This document shows positions 1-12,700 of a stretch of DNA of 64,000 nucleotides, piece by piece; position 1 is the first letter of the stretch, and each line of letters begins with the position of its first letter. The DNA comes from Aplectana chamaeleonis. Taxonomy: Eukaryota; Nematoda; Chromadorea; Rhabditida; Cosmocercidae. The translations under genes were made by a program, and so were the position numbers. The stretch lies in contig JAPDOI010000422.1 of NCBI GenBank assembly GCA_029168955.1, positions 434,001-498,000 on the forward strand, given 5' to 3'. The notes under the pieces are model-generated. The model saw nothing but the letters and a program-made list of their open reading frames with translations. It made no database searches and was not told the DNA's origin.

Positions 1-599
1 TTGGCTAAAAATCTCATGAACCCCTCTCAATTTGAAAAATTTTTTATTTTTCGGACCGAAGTCTTGACGACTATCCACCCAACCCCGTTGTGCCCGGTCA
101 AAGCCTTGCTGGATTCTGGTGACGAGCCACAGGGGAGCACGTTTGGTTTCAAAATTCAAGTTTTCACCTTACTTCGTTGTCCCGCGGAGCAGTAACCGTT
201 CGACTCTGGTCAGAAAGTCTTATTACGTGTGTTCTGGCCAGAAAGGCAGGATTTAGCCAGCTTTTTTTCTTTTTTAGTGCTGAATACTCACTGTAGCTTC
301 CAGATGAGTGTGGATACCCTTTGGTTCCGGGCCTGATTTAGTGTGTGTGCTATTGCAGACTTGCGCCGTGGGGGCGCGTCGCATCGCTTTCGTACGAGCT
401 TCCGCGCCCGTCCCTTATCAGCTGATCATGCTGGATTTTCCTTGACTTCCCCTGCTTTTTTCTTGATTCTCACTTCTTGCTCAGCTCGTACGAAAGCAAT
501 GCGTCGCGCCCCCACGACGCAAGCCCGCAATTGCACACAATAAATCAGGCCCGGAACCATTGGTAGGTCGCGAGAATCTCTTGCTCTGTGAGTGTTCAG
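1..599. other. 5' stretch with one palindromic element, no gene recognised
   Basis: No exon with family motifs was found. The only structure is a near-perfect inverted repeat at 323-558 with arms of about 75 bp beginning GGTTCCGGGCCTGATTTA, a probable miniature inverted-repeat element. The polymerase start codon could be here or upstream. Confidence 0.4.
323..558. repeat. Palindromic miniature element (236 bp)
   Basis: The left arm begins GGTTCCGGGCCTGATTTA. The right arm is its reverse complement with few mismatches, and both arms reach a shared CTTTCGTACGAGC. The centre is short and AT-rich. No coding capacity and no obvious target duplication. Confidence 0.7.
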
Positions 600-711
600 G
601 TGTCGTTCCGAGAAGAGTTAGAAAGGAATACGCAGAAGAAGATGTGGGTCGATTTCCTCTACGATCAGAGCGATATGATTGTGATCACATTCACGAATAG
701 GGAAAAGTCTA
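600..711 (+). CDS. RdRP exon 1 of the window (N-terminal region)
   Basis: The exon follows a GTGTTCAG acceptor and ends before the donor GTTAGT. It reads [16 protein letters not shown] and continues through [13 protein letters not shown]. It leaves one base (phase 1), which fits the next exon at 4,399 across a 3.7 kb intron. It was assigned to the polymerase from phase, strand and position rather than from a diagnostic motif, so it is the least certain exon. An initiator exon probably lies upstream of the window or in its first 600 bases; I could not identify it. Confidence 0.5.
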
Positions 712-3700
712 GTTAGTTTTCTTTGTAAAAGTTTCTTTTTTCAATCGTCTAGGTTGTTTGAATTTCGTGAGGTTTGACTCAAGGATTGCTATTGGGTGAC
801 GCGTGATGAGCGGGCTGGTTGGCAGCGAAATATCTGCCTTTTGTTTGCCGGTTCATATTTCATTGTGTTGCACACGGACAGCTATGCATACTCGATAGAT
901 TTATCATGCCTGTATCTGGCTTGATTTTTCTTTTACCAACGACTAATTGAAATTAAACGTGAAATTAAACTGATTCAGCAGCACTTTGAAATACATGTAG
1001 TGCGTCGTATACTCTGCGGGTTAGGTAGCGCGTTCAATGTAGGACATAGTAATTACAGTGGACAACATCAAATCGCCTGCTTATGGGTAGACCGCTGTGC
1101 GAAGGTGCTAATTGGGTATAATAGACGAATTTTTGGAACATACAGCGGCTGCCTATCGCAGCGAGGCGACAGGACGGCGACACGCCTTCTAAAGAGACTT
1201 GCATGTTGTTTAAAAGTGACTCACCGTGGGCGGATCAATCTGGTGTCGACAACGCACTTCGTCCGAAAAGTCGAATTGCGTTATGCCTTCTATTTTCAGG
1301 AGTTTGGGCTCACGAGTCAAAGGAAAAGGAAGGAACAGCTACGTACCAGATAGTGGTTAGCAGTTTGTTTTGAAAATATGATCAAACTTCAAACATTGTA
1401 TTCTAAGCAGAGATCAATTTTTGATATAGCCGAATAAGTTGTGGTTTAAACCAAGGATGTCTCCGATCCTTTTGAGGTGTACTGTGCTTATCTGGGCCAA
1501 ATCCCGGTCCGCAATTGCGTCTCGACACGCTTTGCGGCCGCACGTGCTTGAGTCAGTCGGGTTTCCAGCGCCAAAGGCGACCCGATGTGGCTTTTTTTAT
1601 ACAATTTTCTCCAATTTTTCTGTTTCCAGTTTCCAAAACCCACCTAGAGTCAGCAGATCGGCGGCTGCGGCGCTGAAAGCTCTTCTGACTCTGGAGCGTA
1701 CGGCCGCAAAGCTTGTCGAGACGCAATTGCGGGCCGGAATTTGGCCCAGATAAGCGCAGTACTGTCGTCTAGAAATATGGACATTCGATGCTGTTTTCGA
1801 ATCAGGGCTAGGCTCACGCTGTGATCATCACAGAGGGGGCCGCAGCTCTGGGCACTGAGAAGGGAGGGGGCCGCAGCTCTGGGCACTGAGAAGGGAGGGG
1901 GCCGTAGCTCCGCCGGATGCCAGGGAAGAACTGTTAGTATCAGAAGATTGTGAAAATAAATTTAACAAGATCGCAACTGGCTGAAAATGTAAAAGTACTT
2001 ATTTCTTATCCATAAAATCTACACATGTTGGCGATTTTTTCATTGATATGAAGACCAGACACAGGGTACCGCGGAAATTTATTCGGCAGAGGGAGGGGCC
2101 GCACTAGTTTCTGAGCTGCAGGGAGGGGGGCCGCACCCCACACGGACCGATCACAGTGTCATGCTTTACCCTGAGTCGAATGCATGAATAATTTGGACAA
2201 CGTTTGAAAAAAGTCGAATCAATGAATTTTTCGAATTTGGCCTTTACAAAATTACCGAATAAAAATCCTCTGTTCGGGGGCAAATTCAGTTGGTGCCGTC
2301 CTCAGATATTTGTGGGGAAGTTCCCCAGGACAATAGACTTGATTTGGTCGTTATCACTCGGTTTAGGGGAGAGGGGCGAGACGTGCCATAGGTGGTTTCA
2401 CACTTTGCAAGTTGAGGGGATTTGCCACACCAGGACAGTGTAAGGTGTCTCTGCCCGGATTGCAGGGCGATAAAATAAGCTTCTCTGTAACCTACGTCGA
2501 AGGTGAATATTTTTAGCCCTATTCCAGTTTTCCAAGATCAGGGAACTGTTGAGAATAACGAGTTTTGGAAAGCTGATATTTGATCAATCAATGAACTTGG
2601 AGTTTTAGCTCGCGACAGCATGAGGAAGACCGGCGATCGGGAGAACGAGGGAAGACCTGCTGGCCGGAGGTCCTCTCCGCCTCCCCTAGATTCGGGGGAA
2701 GTTCCCCAGTTGTTCCAAGGGAAGTTCTGCTGTCGTTCTCGGAAACTTCCCCACGAATGTCTGAGCCGCGTGCCTATGCGGAGCGAGGGTAGAGACAGCG
2801 AGAAAGTGGGCGAAATGGAGACGCAACATACGCGCGCAGGCGCACGCGATCAACAGCAATAGAATTCACTACCGAAACAGAGGATACATGTATTCAAAAA
2901 AAGGCATTTTCGAACTTCCAGGGTTTTTGAAACAACGCGTTTTCATTGTTATTAATTGAATGAATTCGAACCAGGGTTTTTGAAACAACGCGTTTTCATT
3001 ATTATTGATTGAATGAATTCGAAAACCTTTATCTAGTCCGAAATTAATGATTATTTGGAGTACTTTTCTGATTATTCGGAAAATTTGCATTTTTTAGGGA
3101 GTGAAGATTCGAGTGTCGTGACCCAAAACCGGCCAAATATTCGAAAAAAAATAATATTTCTTTCTCTTGAATAAACCGAATATTCGGAAAATCGATGAGT
3201 CCAAATTCCCGGACGAGGCGAATATCCGGAAAACCGAAAGGTTTATCTAAAATTCTGAATGAATCGAATGTTGGGAAAAACATAAATTCCGACATAATAA
3301 AAAACAATAAATTAAAATATAATAAATTAATTTTCGATCGAATCGAATAATGAATATTTTCGAATATTCGGATATAGTTGACCGCAATGTTAAAAGGACA
3401 TGGTGCGGTTGCGGACTCGCACTAAAAACTACGGTAGAATCTGGCACTTGGCCAGATTTCGCCATCGATCGGCGCCACAGCTGATATTCTCGTGAGCAGA
3501 GAGACGACGGTTGGCGCTGATCGAAAATCGAAATCTGGCAAAGTGCCAGATTCTACCGTAATTTAGTGCGAGTCCGCAACCGCATCATGTCCTTTTAACC
3601 TTGCGGTCAACTGTATTTATTTGAGATAATCGAATTTCGGTTTTCTGCGAACATATGATTCATTCGGGAAATTGAAGAAGTCAGTACTTCGATTTCTAGA

Positions 3701-6700
3701 GTTCTTCGTTAGTTCAAATCATTCGCCTTTTTGAATATTCAGCCAGTTTCGGGTCGCAACACTTGTACATTCAGTGACTGAAAAACTTTGAAAATATTTA
3801 CGAAATGATTTATGTATGTTAGGATTATTCACAAATTCGAATTTTTTCCGAACAGTCTGATAAATTTCCCTAATATTTATTCGTATCGAATAGAGGATAG
3901 GTTTTTGATTTCATTTTTCATTTCGGACATTCGAGAGCAGGGTTGAGCAACCCATTGCGCCAATTTTAAGCGGAGCTACGACCCTCCTCCCCCATAACCA
4001 ATTTTTTTCTGAAAATTCCCTAAATTTTTGCGGTCCCCCACCCCAGATAAAAAAATCGTTGCGCTTTTTGACAGCTAAAAAGTTGGAAAAAGTTCAAATT
4101 TGTGGTAAAATTTGATCGAATCGCACGAACCCCCCCCCACCGATTTTCATTTTCTTCAAAATTTCTCAATTATTTTACGACCCCCCGTTGCACCGAGTAG
4201 CAACCCTGCTCATCCCTGTTCGACACACCTCATTCGACTCCATTCATTCGGTAATATAGGAAGGCTATATTCAAAAATTCATTTGTTCTCGTTTTTTTTC
4301 AAGGGAGGTTATTTGAAGTATTCAGCGATTCGATGTATTCTAAAAATGCGAAATTTGAAATAGTCATTTGAAACCTGGAGTTGAATGCTCATATCTAGTC
4401 GTCTTTCCGGTTCGGAATGGTAGTGATCAGATAGCGAGGTGTTGTTCGATCGGTCATTTGCTCTCCCATCAATCCGGCGCTACAGTCGGAGTGTTGGGTT
4501 GCTCCAACTTCAAAACTCTTGTTTCAGGTTAAACTTTCGTTTATACGTCGTATAATAGTGGACAATGCTGTGACCGATGCGAATGGATCAGACAGAACGC
4601 GCATCCACTTTGAACTCAATGTTCCTGTTGTAATACGGCGAAGCTTCGTAGCTGAGGATCAGAAGGTTGCAGTTTCTTAGCTCTATAGTTTATTTTTGTC
4701 AATGAACTAATAATTTTTCAGAAAGTTACTGCGAGTTTTACAAGGTGGCTAAAGGTTCGCAGAGGTCGCAAATCAACGGAAATTCCTCATGATCTGGCCA
4801 TGGTTGATGGTTCGTTCTTCACTATAGAGCTGGACCAGATAAATTCGGTGAGTTTTTGGCTATTTGACCTACTTAAGTTGGAGCAGTGGGGTTGATGTCG
4901 ATCACGGTACGCTTTCAGATTTTGTACTCAAACAAAATGTCGCTCAACGCTCATCTGGTAAGCCGGGGTGGTCAGCGGGATAGTGGCCGTGGTGCCTGAA
5001 ACTCGAAGTTTTGTCGCTCGCGGTAGTGGCTATATCGGGCGCGTGAAGCCACAGAATATACACACGGCGCATCTGTATGCGACGCGGTTGGAACATCGGC
5101 ACGCAGCGCGGCCAGGGCACCGAACATCAACTGGGGCCGCCAGCGGTTGAATGGGGCGTCCAGCGACCGGACTGGACAAGTAACTGAACCGAAAAAAATC
5201 CGAGTCCGGGCTCAAGAATGCTTCGTATGCATCCACTGGAAATGGACATCGTGGGCGTCGAGCCCCTTTTTTGGGGTGCGCGCTCTGCCTGTGGTAGACA
5301 CCTTCGCGCCCTTCTCCCAGCGATTGGCGCGCTCTAGTGTGAGGAGGGCAAGCTTGTGCTTATCGCGTGTGTTTGGGAAAGTGGGCGAGTCGGCGTGGGC
5401 GTCGAGCTACTTTTTGTCTGAGTATGTCGTCGATTTCAAAGGCTTCTCGCAAAGACAAAATGCCGCTCAACGCCTGGCTAGAAAGTCGGCGTCGTCAGCG
5501 AGATAGTGTCCGTGGATTTCAAAATTCGAGGTGTTGTCGCCCGCGGCAATGAGCGTCGCGGGCGAGCAGCTGCTGAATACCCGAGCGACAACCCGCTGAA
5601 CCTGAATGGCCCGGGCGGCGAGACCCTAAAAAAATCGCGGCCGGCTATCTGGTGCGCAAGGCGGACAGTGAGCCGAGCACTATCCTTGACTACCAGCGGT
5701 TGGGCGTTTTGGGTGCACGCTGCGCACGTAGTAGACACTATATCGCCCTCATCCCCACGATATGCACGCCCTTGGGCCGTATGCACATCTCTCCACGAGC
5801 GTTCCCGTTCCCGCGAAGGCCATCCATGATTGGTCAATTTTGTCTGATGACCAATCACAGAGTGGCTTCGCGGGGACGGGGACGTTTGAGGAGAGATGTG
5901 CATACGGCCCCTTGTGTCAGAAGGGCGAGCACGTGCTTATCGCATGTCTCGATGATAGTGGGCGGATCGGCGTGAGCGTCGAGCCCTTTTTCTCTGAGTA
6001 GCATCAGCACGTGCTGCTTCTAGGAACAGGTGGTCGATTCAAAGCGACCATGTGTTGCTAATAGGCAAAACATTTGGTGCACCTCATCGGTTTCTCTAGA
6101 GTTAAGCGGTTGCTGTCTCATGGGACAGCGAGGGGGACGTGAAAAGTTTTGAAGAAAGTTGAAGTTCTATGGGGATGTCAAAACCTTTGGCCAAATCAAG
6201 GAGTGATTCAATTCAATTCAATAGCTTTATCTGGCGACAAAGAAACATACAAAATGTATGTAAGATAGGTTTAAACAAGACAGCCTGGACATGCAGGCAA
6301 ACAAAATGTAGGCAAAGAAAACACTCGTACGAATAAGAGCACCCTGAATGTAAAGCTTTAGCAGAAAGCACGGCCATCGATCTCATGCAATGACCTGAGG
6401 TTGAAATGGGATAGCCTGCTTTTGAAAATCGGAAAATGCGGGGCCCCAACGATCTCTGAAGGTAATTTGTTCCAAATTGGGATGACTCTAAATGCAAAGG
6501 AACGCAGCACGTTGGACTTCGACGTAAATCTACGTGCGAGCTGAACTGCGCGCTGGCGGGAGCGAGTACAGCGGCAGGTGAACACGAAAACACTCTCAAA
6601 TGGGATGTCGCAAAGACCGTTAACGATTTTATAACATAGGTGTAAATCAAACTCGGTTCGCCGATATCGTAGGGTTTCGATCCCCAACATTTCAAGCCTT

Positions 6701-9700
6701 GTCGTATAGTCTGGTACTTCTCGCGTAGGAAATACTTTGACAAGAACGCGTTTTGAGTACCGCCTTTGCACGTTTTCAATTACTTCATCATCTTCGACAG
6801 AAGATGGTGACCAGACCTGCGTTCATTATTCCAAGAGCGGTCGGCAGTAGACAATGTATGCTTTCCTGTAATGTTCGAGACATGGGTATTGCAGAGATCT
6901 CAGGATGCAATTTGCCACACGAGAAGCTTTCTTAGAGATTTCCTTGCAGTGGGATTCCCACTTAAGGTCGGTGCTAATAAGCACACCAAGATCACTGACA
7001 GTCTCGCGTACGGGAAGCGCAACATCGTTTAGGCGTGAAAAGCACTCATGTTGGAAATTAATATGGAACAAGCTGCATTTTTCTTCAGATATTTTTAGCT
7101 GCCATAGCTTGGACCAATCAGAAAGCCGGTTCAGGTCACACTGAAGCTCGTGAAAATCGATGGCGGGGTTGCGAAGGGGACGATATATCTTCAGATCATC
7201 AGCAAAAAGCTTGCATGTGCTCGACAATCCGTCAGAAATGTCGTTCACATAAATGAGGAAAAGCAAATGACCCAGAACGCTACCCTGGGGAACACCGCTG
7301 ACGATTGGGCAAGAATGAGAACAAAAGTCGCCAATTTTGACTATGAAGTCACGAGGTGTTAGAAAGGAATTCAACCATTTTAAAATGTCACCAGAAATGC
7401 CGTAGCCTTCAAGTTTCAGAAGTAGCTTTGGATGACTGACTGTATCAAAAGCTCCCAACTTCTCTCTTCTTGGAACCTCGGCATTTGAAATGATGTGTTT
7501 TGTTATACTTCTGTCTTGCGAGGTTTTTACGATGGAACTTTATGAAGCGGCCTGACGTTTCGACGTTACCGTCGTCTTCAGAGGCCTGAGCGTGACGCAA
7601 GATTAGAACATGAACTACCCGATCAAGCGCTCAAACCGCCGAGGTTCTGCCTTGCGAGGTTTTTACGATGGAACTTTATGAAGCGGCCTGACGTTTCGAT
7701 TGGGAGGTTTTTCCGGCGTGGCTCTGAGGGCACATCGAAAATGCCTCGGCGGTTTGAGCGCTTGATCGGGTAGTTCATGTTCTAATCTCGCGTCAAGCTC
7801 AGGCCCCTGAAGACGACGGTAACGTCGAAACGTCAGGCCGCTTCATAAAGTTCCATCGTAAAAACCTCGCAAGGCAGAAGTATAACAAAACACATGTATC
7901 AAAAGCTTTAGCATAGTCTATGTACACAACATCAGTTTGTTAGCTTTCGTTCACAGCCGAACACCAGTCGTGGAACGAGGATACCAGCTGAGATAGCGTT
8001 GATCTACCAGGCAGAAAACCATATTGCGCAGGGCTGAGGAGGTCATTCGACGCGAGATGGGATAGAACACAATCTTTGATAATGATTTCGAGAACTTTGC
8101 ATACTGATGAGGTTAAACTGATGGGCCGATAGTTCGAGACCTGAACAGCTGGTGCCTTTTCCAGAAGCGGGGTTACAATCGCAGTATTCCATGCGGACGG
8201 AAGCGTTCCAAGAGCAAGACTATGTTTGAATATGCACGAGAGAGTATAACATAACCCGTTAGCCGCCCTTTTGATGAAGTACGAGGGCACCGAGTCCGGG
8301 ATGAGCGAAATCTTGTCATTGAGCCTTTTTATGGCACCCATTACAACCTCGCAGCTGATAGGGACGGAGCACGATTTCTGGGAACATCGGGAGGAGAATA
8401 GTGGGGTCGCACCGTTGTCATGAGTAAATACCTTGGAGAAATATTCCGCGAACATTTCGCATTTTTGCTGATCATCGATAATGACTTCGCCCTCTTCATC
8501 TTTTAGAGATGTGATACCCTTACGTGTTTTCATCTTTGCATTCATGTACTTGAAGAAGTTTTTTCGATTTCCCGAGCAAATAAGGCGTTTTTCGCAGTTC
8601 TTGGCAAACCGTTTGCATTCTCAGGTAAAACTAGTTGTCCAGAATCGTACGAATAGTTGTTGAGAATCGGTCGACAATCGAGAAGTTGTCCAGAAAGTTG
8701 ATAGAAGTTGTCGAGAATTCTGAGATTTGCAGTATTTGTCGAGAATTGCGGCCGATTTGTTCAGAATTTCAGAGAGAGTTGCCGAGAATTCGGGGGAACG
8801 AGTGTTTGCCGAGAATTCGGATAGATTTCTCGACACCTCCTTCCGAAATTGAGAATATGTTTCGAATATGTCGAAAATTTCCCAAGAATTCAGGTCATCA
8901 CTTCAGAACCCTCTTTACACCACTTTCTTCAATTATTGCAACTGCGGTTTTTGTTCTTTTCTTTTCATGTGGGCCCTCTGTGGTTTTTTTTCTTTTTTTC
9001 TCCATTCTTCTTGCTGGTTATCAATTATAATGTATTTCACCGACTTCTTGAACATCAAACTCGCTTCTTTTTTAAAATTTCATCTTCTCAAAATAGCGAA
9101 CATACCAAAACATGGGATTTTCTACTTAAAGAATTTTGAAAATTTACGAGCTTACAAGTACAGGCCATAAAACGGCCAAAGTCTCACCGTCGACTGCGTA
9201 CCACGCGCTGTGCGGCCGCCGCGCGACGAGTTTCGGCCGCCGCGCGGAGGCCGAAACGTCGCGCGGCGGCCGGAACTCGTCGCGCGGCGGCCAAAACTCG
9301 TCTGCTTCCGACGCGCGTGCGGTCGCGCAGCGCGTGGTACGCAGTCGACGGTGAGACTTTGGCCGTTTTATGGCCTGTACTGATCTTTTTTCCATGATCG
9401 GTAGTTGCGGCAGTCGGATTTAAGATATAATATTCAAGAAGTTACCCAAGAAGTATCAGAACAACGTTTGAAATCAAGATAGTTAATTCTAATAACTCTC
9501 GAATGATTCAGTTCTGACCGAAATTTGCAACTCTAAACCTTGCAATGGTTGTTTATCATTACATTAATGTATTAGGTTGTCCGATAAGTTCTTGCCGTTT
9601 TTTTAAATTAAAAAATTAGCGATCGAAATGAAATTTTTATTTTTTGATACAATGTTTTGTGTTATTCGAAAGAGAATTTTTCGCTCTACAAGAAAGTCTA

Positions 9701-12700
9701 TTTGGTTTTTTTTGTTTCGATTAGTTTTTGTTAATTTTTAGAGCATTTAGATGGAGTGTCAAGTCGACAAAAACGAGCATTTTCGACACCATCTACTTTT
9801 TGCGTTTAACCGAGGTGTCAAAGCCACGGAAGCTGCTAGAGAGATTTGTGCCGTATACGGAAAGGGTGCCATAGCTGAAAGAACTGCTCGATATTGGTTT
9901 GCGAAGTTCAAAAGTGGCAATTTCGAGTCATAACAGTCATAACATAACAGGAGCAAGTCATAACATAACATAACATAACAAGTCATAAGTCACACAGGAG
10001 CAAGTCATAACAAACAACGGAGAATACATTATTGATTAAATTGTTGTTATTTTATGTTTAAAAATAAAGTTATAAAAAAAATTAGAAAAAAAACGGCAAG
10101 AACTTATCGGACAACCTGATACAATATGTGGACTTCCGGCGCGTCCACACCTGAAGCCAGCGGTTTGGCCGCTGGCTCCAGGTGTGGACTCGCTGAAAGT
10201 CCACATTTTGCAAAGTATGGGTCACGAGAGTAGGATATTTGAGGATATGGGCTCTCTACATACAAAGGGAGGAGTACCGTTTTCTCAGTTCGACATGTCA
10301 CGCGACTCAATGCAAGCGAAGTGGTCCCGAGTGGAATTAGGGCCGCGAAACGCGAGACAACTCCTCCCTCGGTGTGTAGAGAGCCCCTGTCCCAGATTTT
10401 TGAGTTTATCGGGGTCTATTTACCTTCCATACAAACTTCCACCACCTAAGATCACCGCTGGATCCGGAGATGCTCAACCTACGCGTGGTGGATCTGTGGA
10501 GTCGACTACCAAGATCAAGGAGACTCATCAAACGGGCATCTACAACTCCACGAGGAGTTTTTTCTGTGTGGGAGTGCGAATGGCTGGCTGCCGCACTCCT
10601 TCGTATTCTACTACTACGAGCTGGCATTGAGAGGAACCCAGGGCCGCGCAAGACTCCGCGATATCCCTGTTGTCACTGTGGATTATCGGCTCAACACGCT
10701 AGCGTTCAGTGCGGTGGTTGCCTTGGCTGGGTACACCTCAAATGTTCGGGGTTAGCTAGCTATAGTGACTACACTGATGCTTTTGTTGTATATCTTGCTC
10801 TAATTCTCCCCTAGTGCTCCTCATCATAGTTTGGACATTTTTCAACTTAACATTAATGGCCTGCGTGCCAAACTTGTTGAACTGACATTGTACATTGAAC
10901 GCTATCATCCTGATGTCATCCTCCTGCAGGAGACAAAACTTAGCGCTTCCTCTTCCTTCCCCCGCCTCCCCGGTTACACGTCTTACCACCTCCCCGTACT
11001 TCCCATGGTGGTGGCGTCTCTACTTTTGTAAAATCTTCTATTCCCTCACACCTCATTGCGCTCCCCGCTGATAATGTTGTTGAGTGTATCGGTGTCCATA
11101 TTGTATTGCAAAGTTGCCCATTAGATGTTGTTAATGTTTATATTCCCCAACCACCTCTTGTCCCAATTCTTTTGATCCTACACCATTTTTTGCTTACTGT
11201 ACACTCTTCCCTCCCTTCGTCCTCAGTTATTATGGCTGGTGATTATAATGCGCACTCATCGTCCTGGTTCTCCTCTCTAGGTCTCGATGATAGAGGCGAA
11301 CTACTTGAGCAGTTTGCGGATGATTGTGATCTTGTTGCTATCAATGAGGATGCCCTACTCGTCTCCCCAACACGGGCAGGCCCTCTTCGCCAGATGTTAC
11401 TTTCGTCTCTTCCTCTCTGGCTGTATGTTGTAACTGGTCCACTGCTGTTGTCATGGCCAGCGATCATGTACCAATATGTGCTTCACTGGATTTGTCTCTT
11501 AATAGTCATCTTGCACCTTCTCAGGCTCACGTAGCAAACTGTATACCAATTATCGTAAGGCTAATTGGGTCCTGTTTAAGGTGTTACTCGGTCGGGTAGC
11601 CAACTATCCGCTCACCGGCTCTGTACACGAGAAAGAGAAGTTCGTCGTTGATGCCATATGCAATGCCTCTAGAACAGCCATTCCTACAGGACGGGTGAGA
11701 ACGTTTCACCCTAACGTTCCGAAGGAAGTTCTGGAGCTGATCGAACCACGAGATGAGAAACGTCGAGCCAACCCCGCTGACTCGAGCATTCAGCAACTGT
11801 CTGACGAGATCACCAACTTGCTCAACAATCACAAGCAAAAGCGATGGCAGGAGTTTACTGAATCCATTAACTTCAAGACTGACGCCAACATGGAGCGTTC
11901 TCAAGAAGCTTTCAGGAAAGAGAATGTCAACGGAGCGAAACATGCTGGAGTTCCCTTCTGGTAGATTCGAGTCTGGATATGGTGCTGCCTGTCGGCTTGG
12001 GAAACTCTTTGCCTCGGCGACGTCGCGCCGTGATCGTTCTCATAGAAGAACTCTCCGGTCCATAAGGAAACTCAGTCGTCACGATACACCTGCAATAACT
12101 CCTCTACTATGTCAGCCCTCATCAATTCCTTGAAGAACTCCAGGGCTGAGGACCCGACGGCATCTCAGCTATCCATCTAAAGCATCTGCCAAACCAATTC
12201 CACGAGTTACTAAGCGATCTTATCTACTCTTCGTTCAGTACTGGTGTGATTTCCCGCAAGGTGGAAGCAAGCCATCGTCCTACCGTTCCCGAAGCCAGGA
12301 AAGCCTGAGGACAAGGCAACCTCACATCGACCTATTTCCTACTGTCCCCATTGCTAAGTTAGCGGAGAAGATCATCTGTCCGCATCTCCAAACTGCACTC
12401 CAACATAACGTATATCAACATGGCTTTAGAAGGCTCACTCCACCATAACTGCACTCACGTCGATCACGGAGCACATTGTGCCGGTTTCAACCAGAAAACT
12501 CCTGCTGGTAGAAGTCTGGTCGTGGCAGTTGATCTGACATCCGCTTTTGACAACGTCAGCACTTCCTTGCTGTCGAAGTCGATTCTGGACTGTGATATGC
12601 CCGACTGGTGTAAACGATGGACCGACAACTTTGTCAAAACCGCTCTATACGTGTGAAGTTCGACGGACACTTGTCGAAGTCTGTTCCCTTGAAGGCAGGC

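Larger units (their letters stand above)
1820..4398. other. Rest of RdRP intron 1: repeats, no gene
   Basis: 1,834-1,905 is a short direct repeat rich in GGGGGCCGCAGCTC. 2,301-2,765 is an inverted-repeat element candidate. 2,918-3,023 is a 53-bp direct duplication. 3,376-3,612 is a palindromic element. The remainder is AT-rich with scattered GAATATTCG-like words. No open frame has recognisable protein content. Confidence 0.5.

Noticed and set aside
5478..5903. 141-codon - strand frame
   Set aside because: It crosses an inverted repeat and GC-rich dispersed repeat with no recognisable domain.
10620..10650. 2A-like motif as evidence of an integrated RNA virus
   Set aside because: It lies in a retrotransposon with endonuclease, reverse transcriptase, AAG tail and target duplication; no viral genes accompany it.
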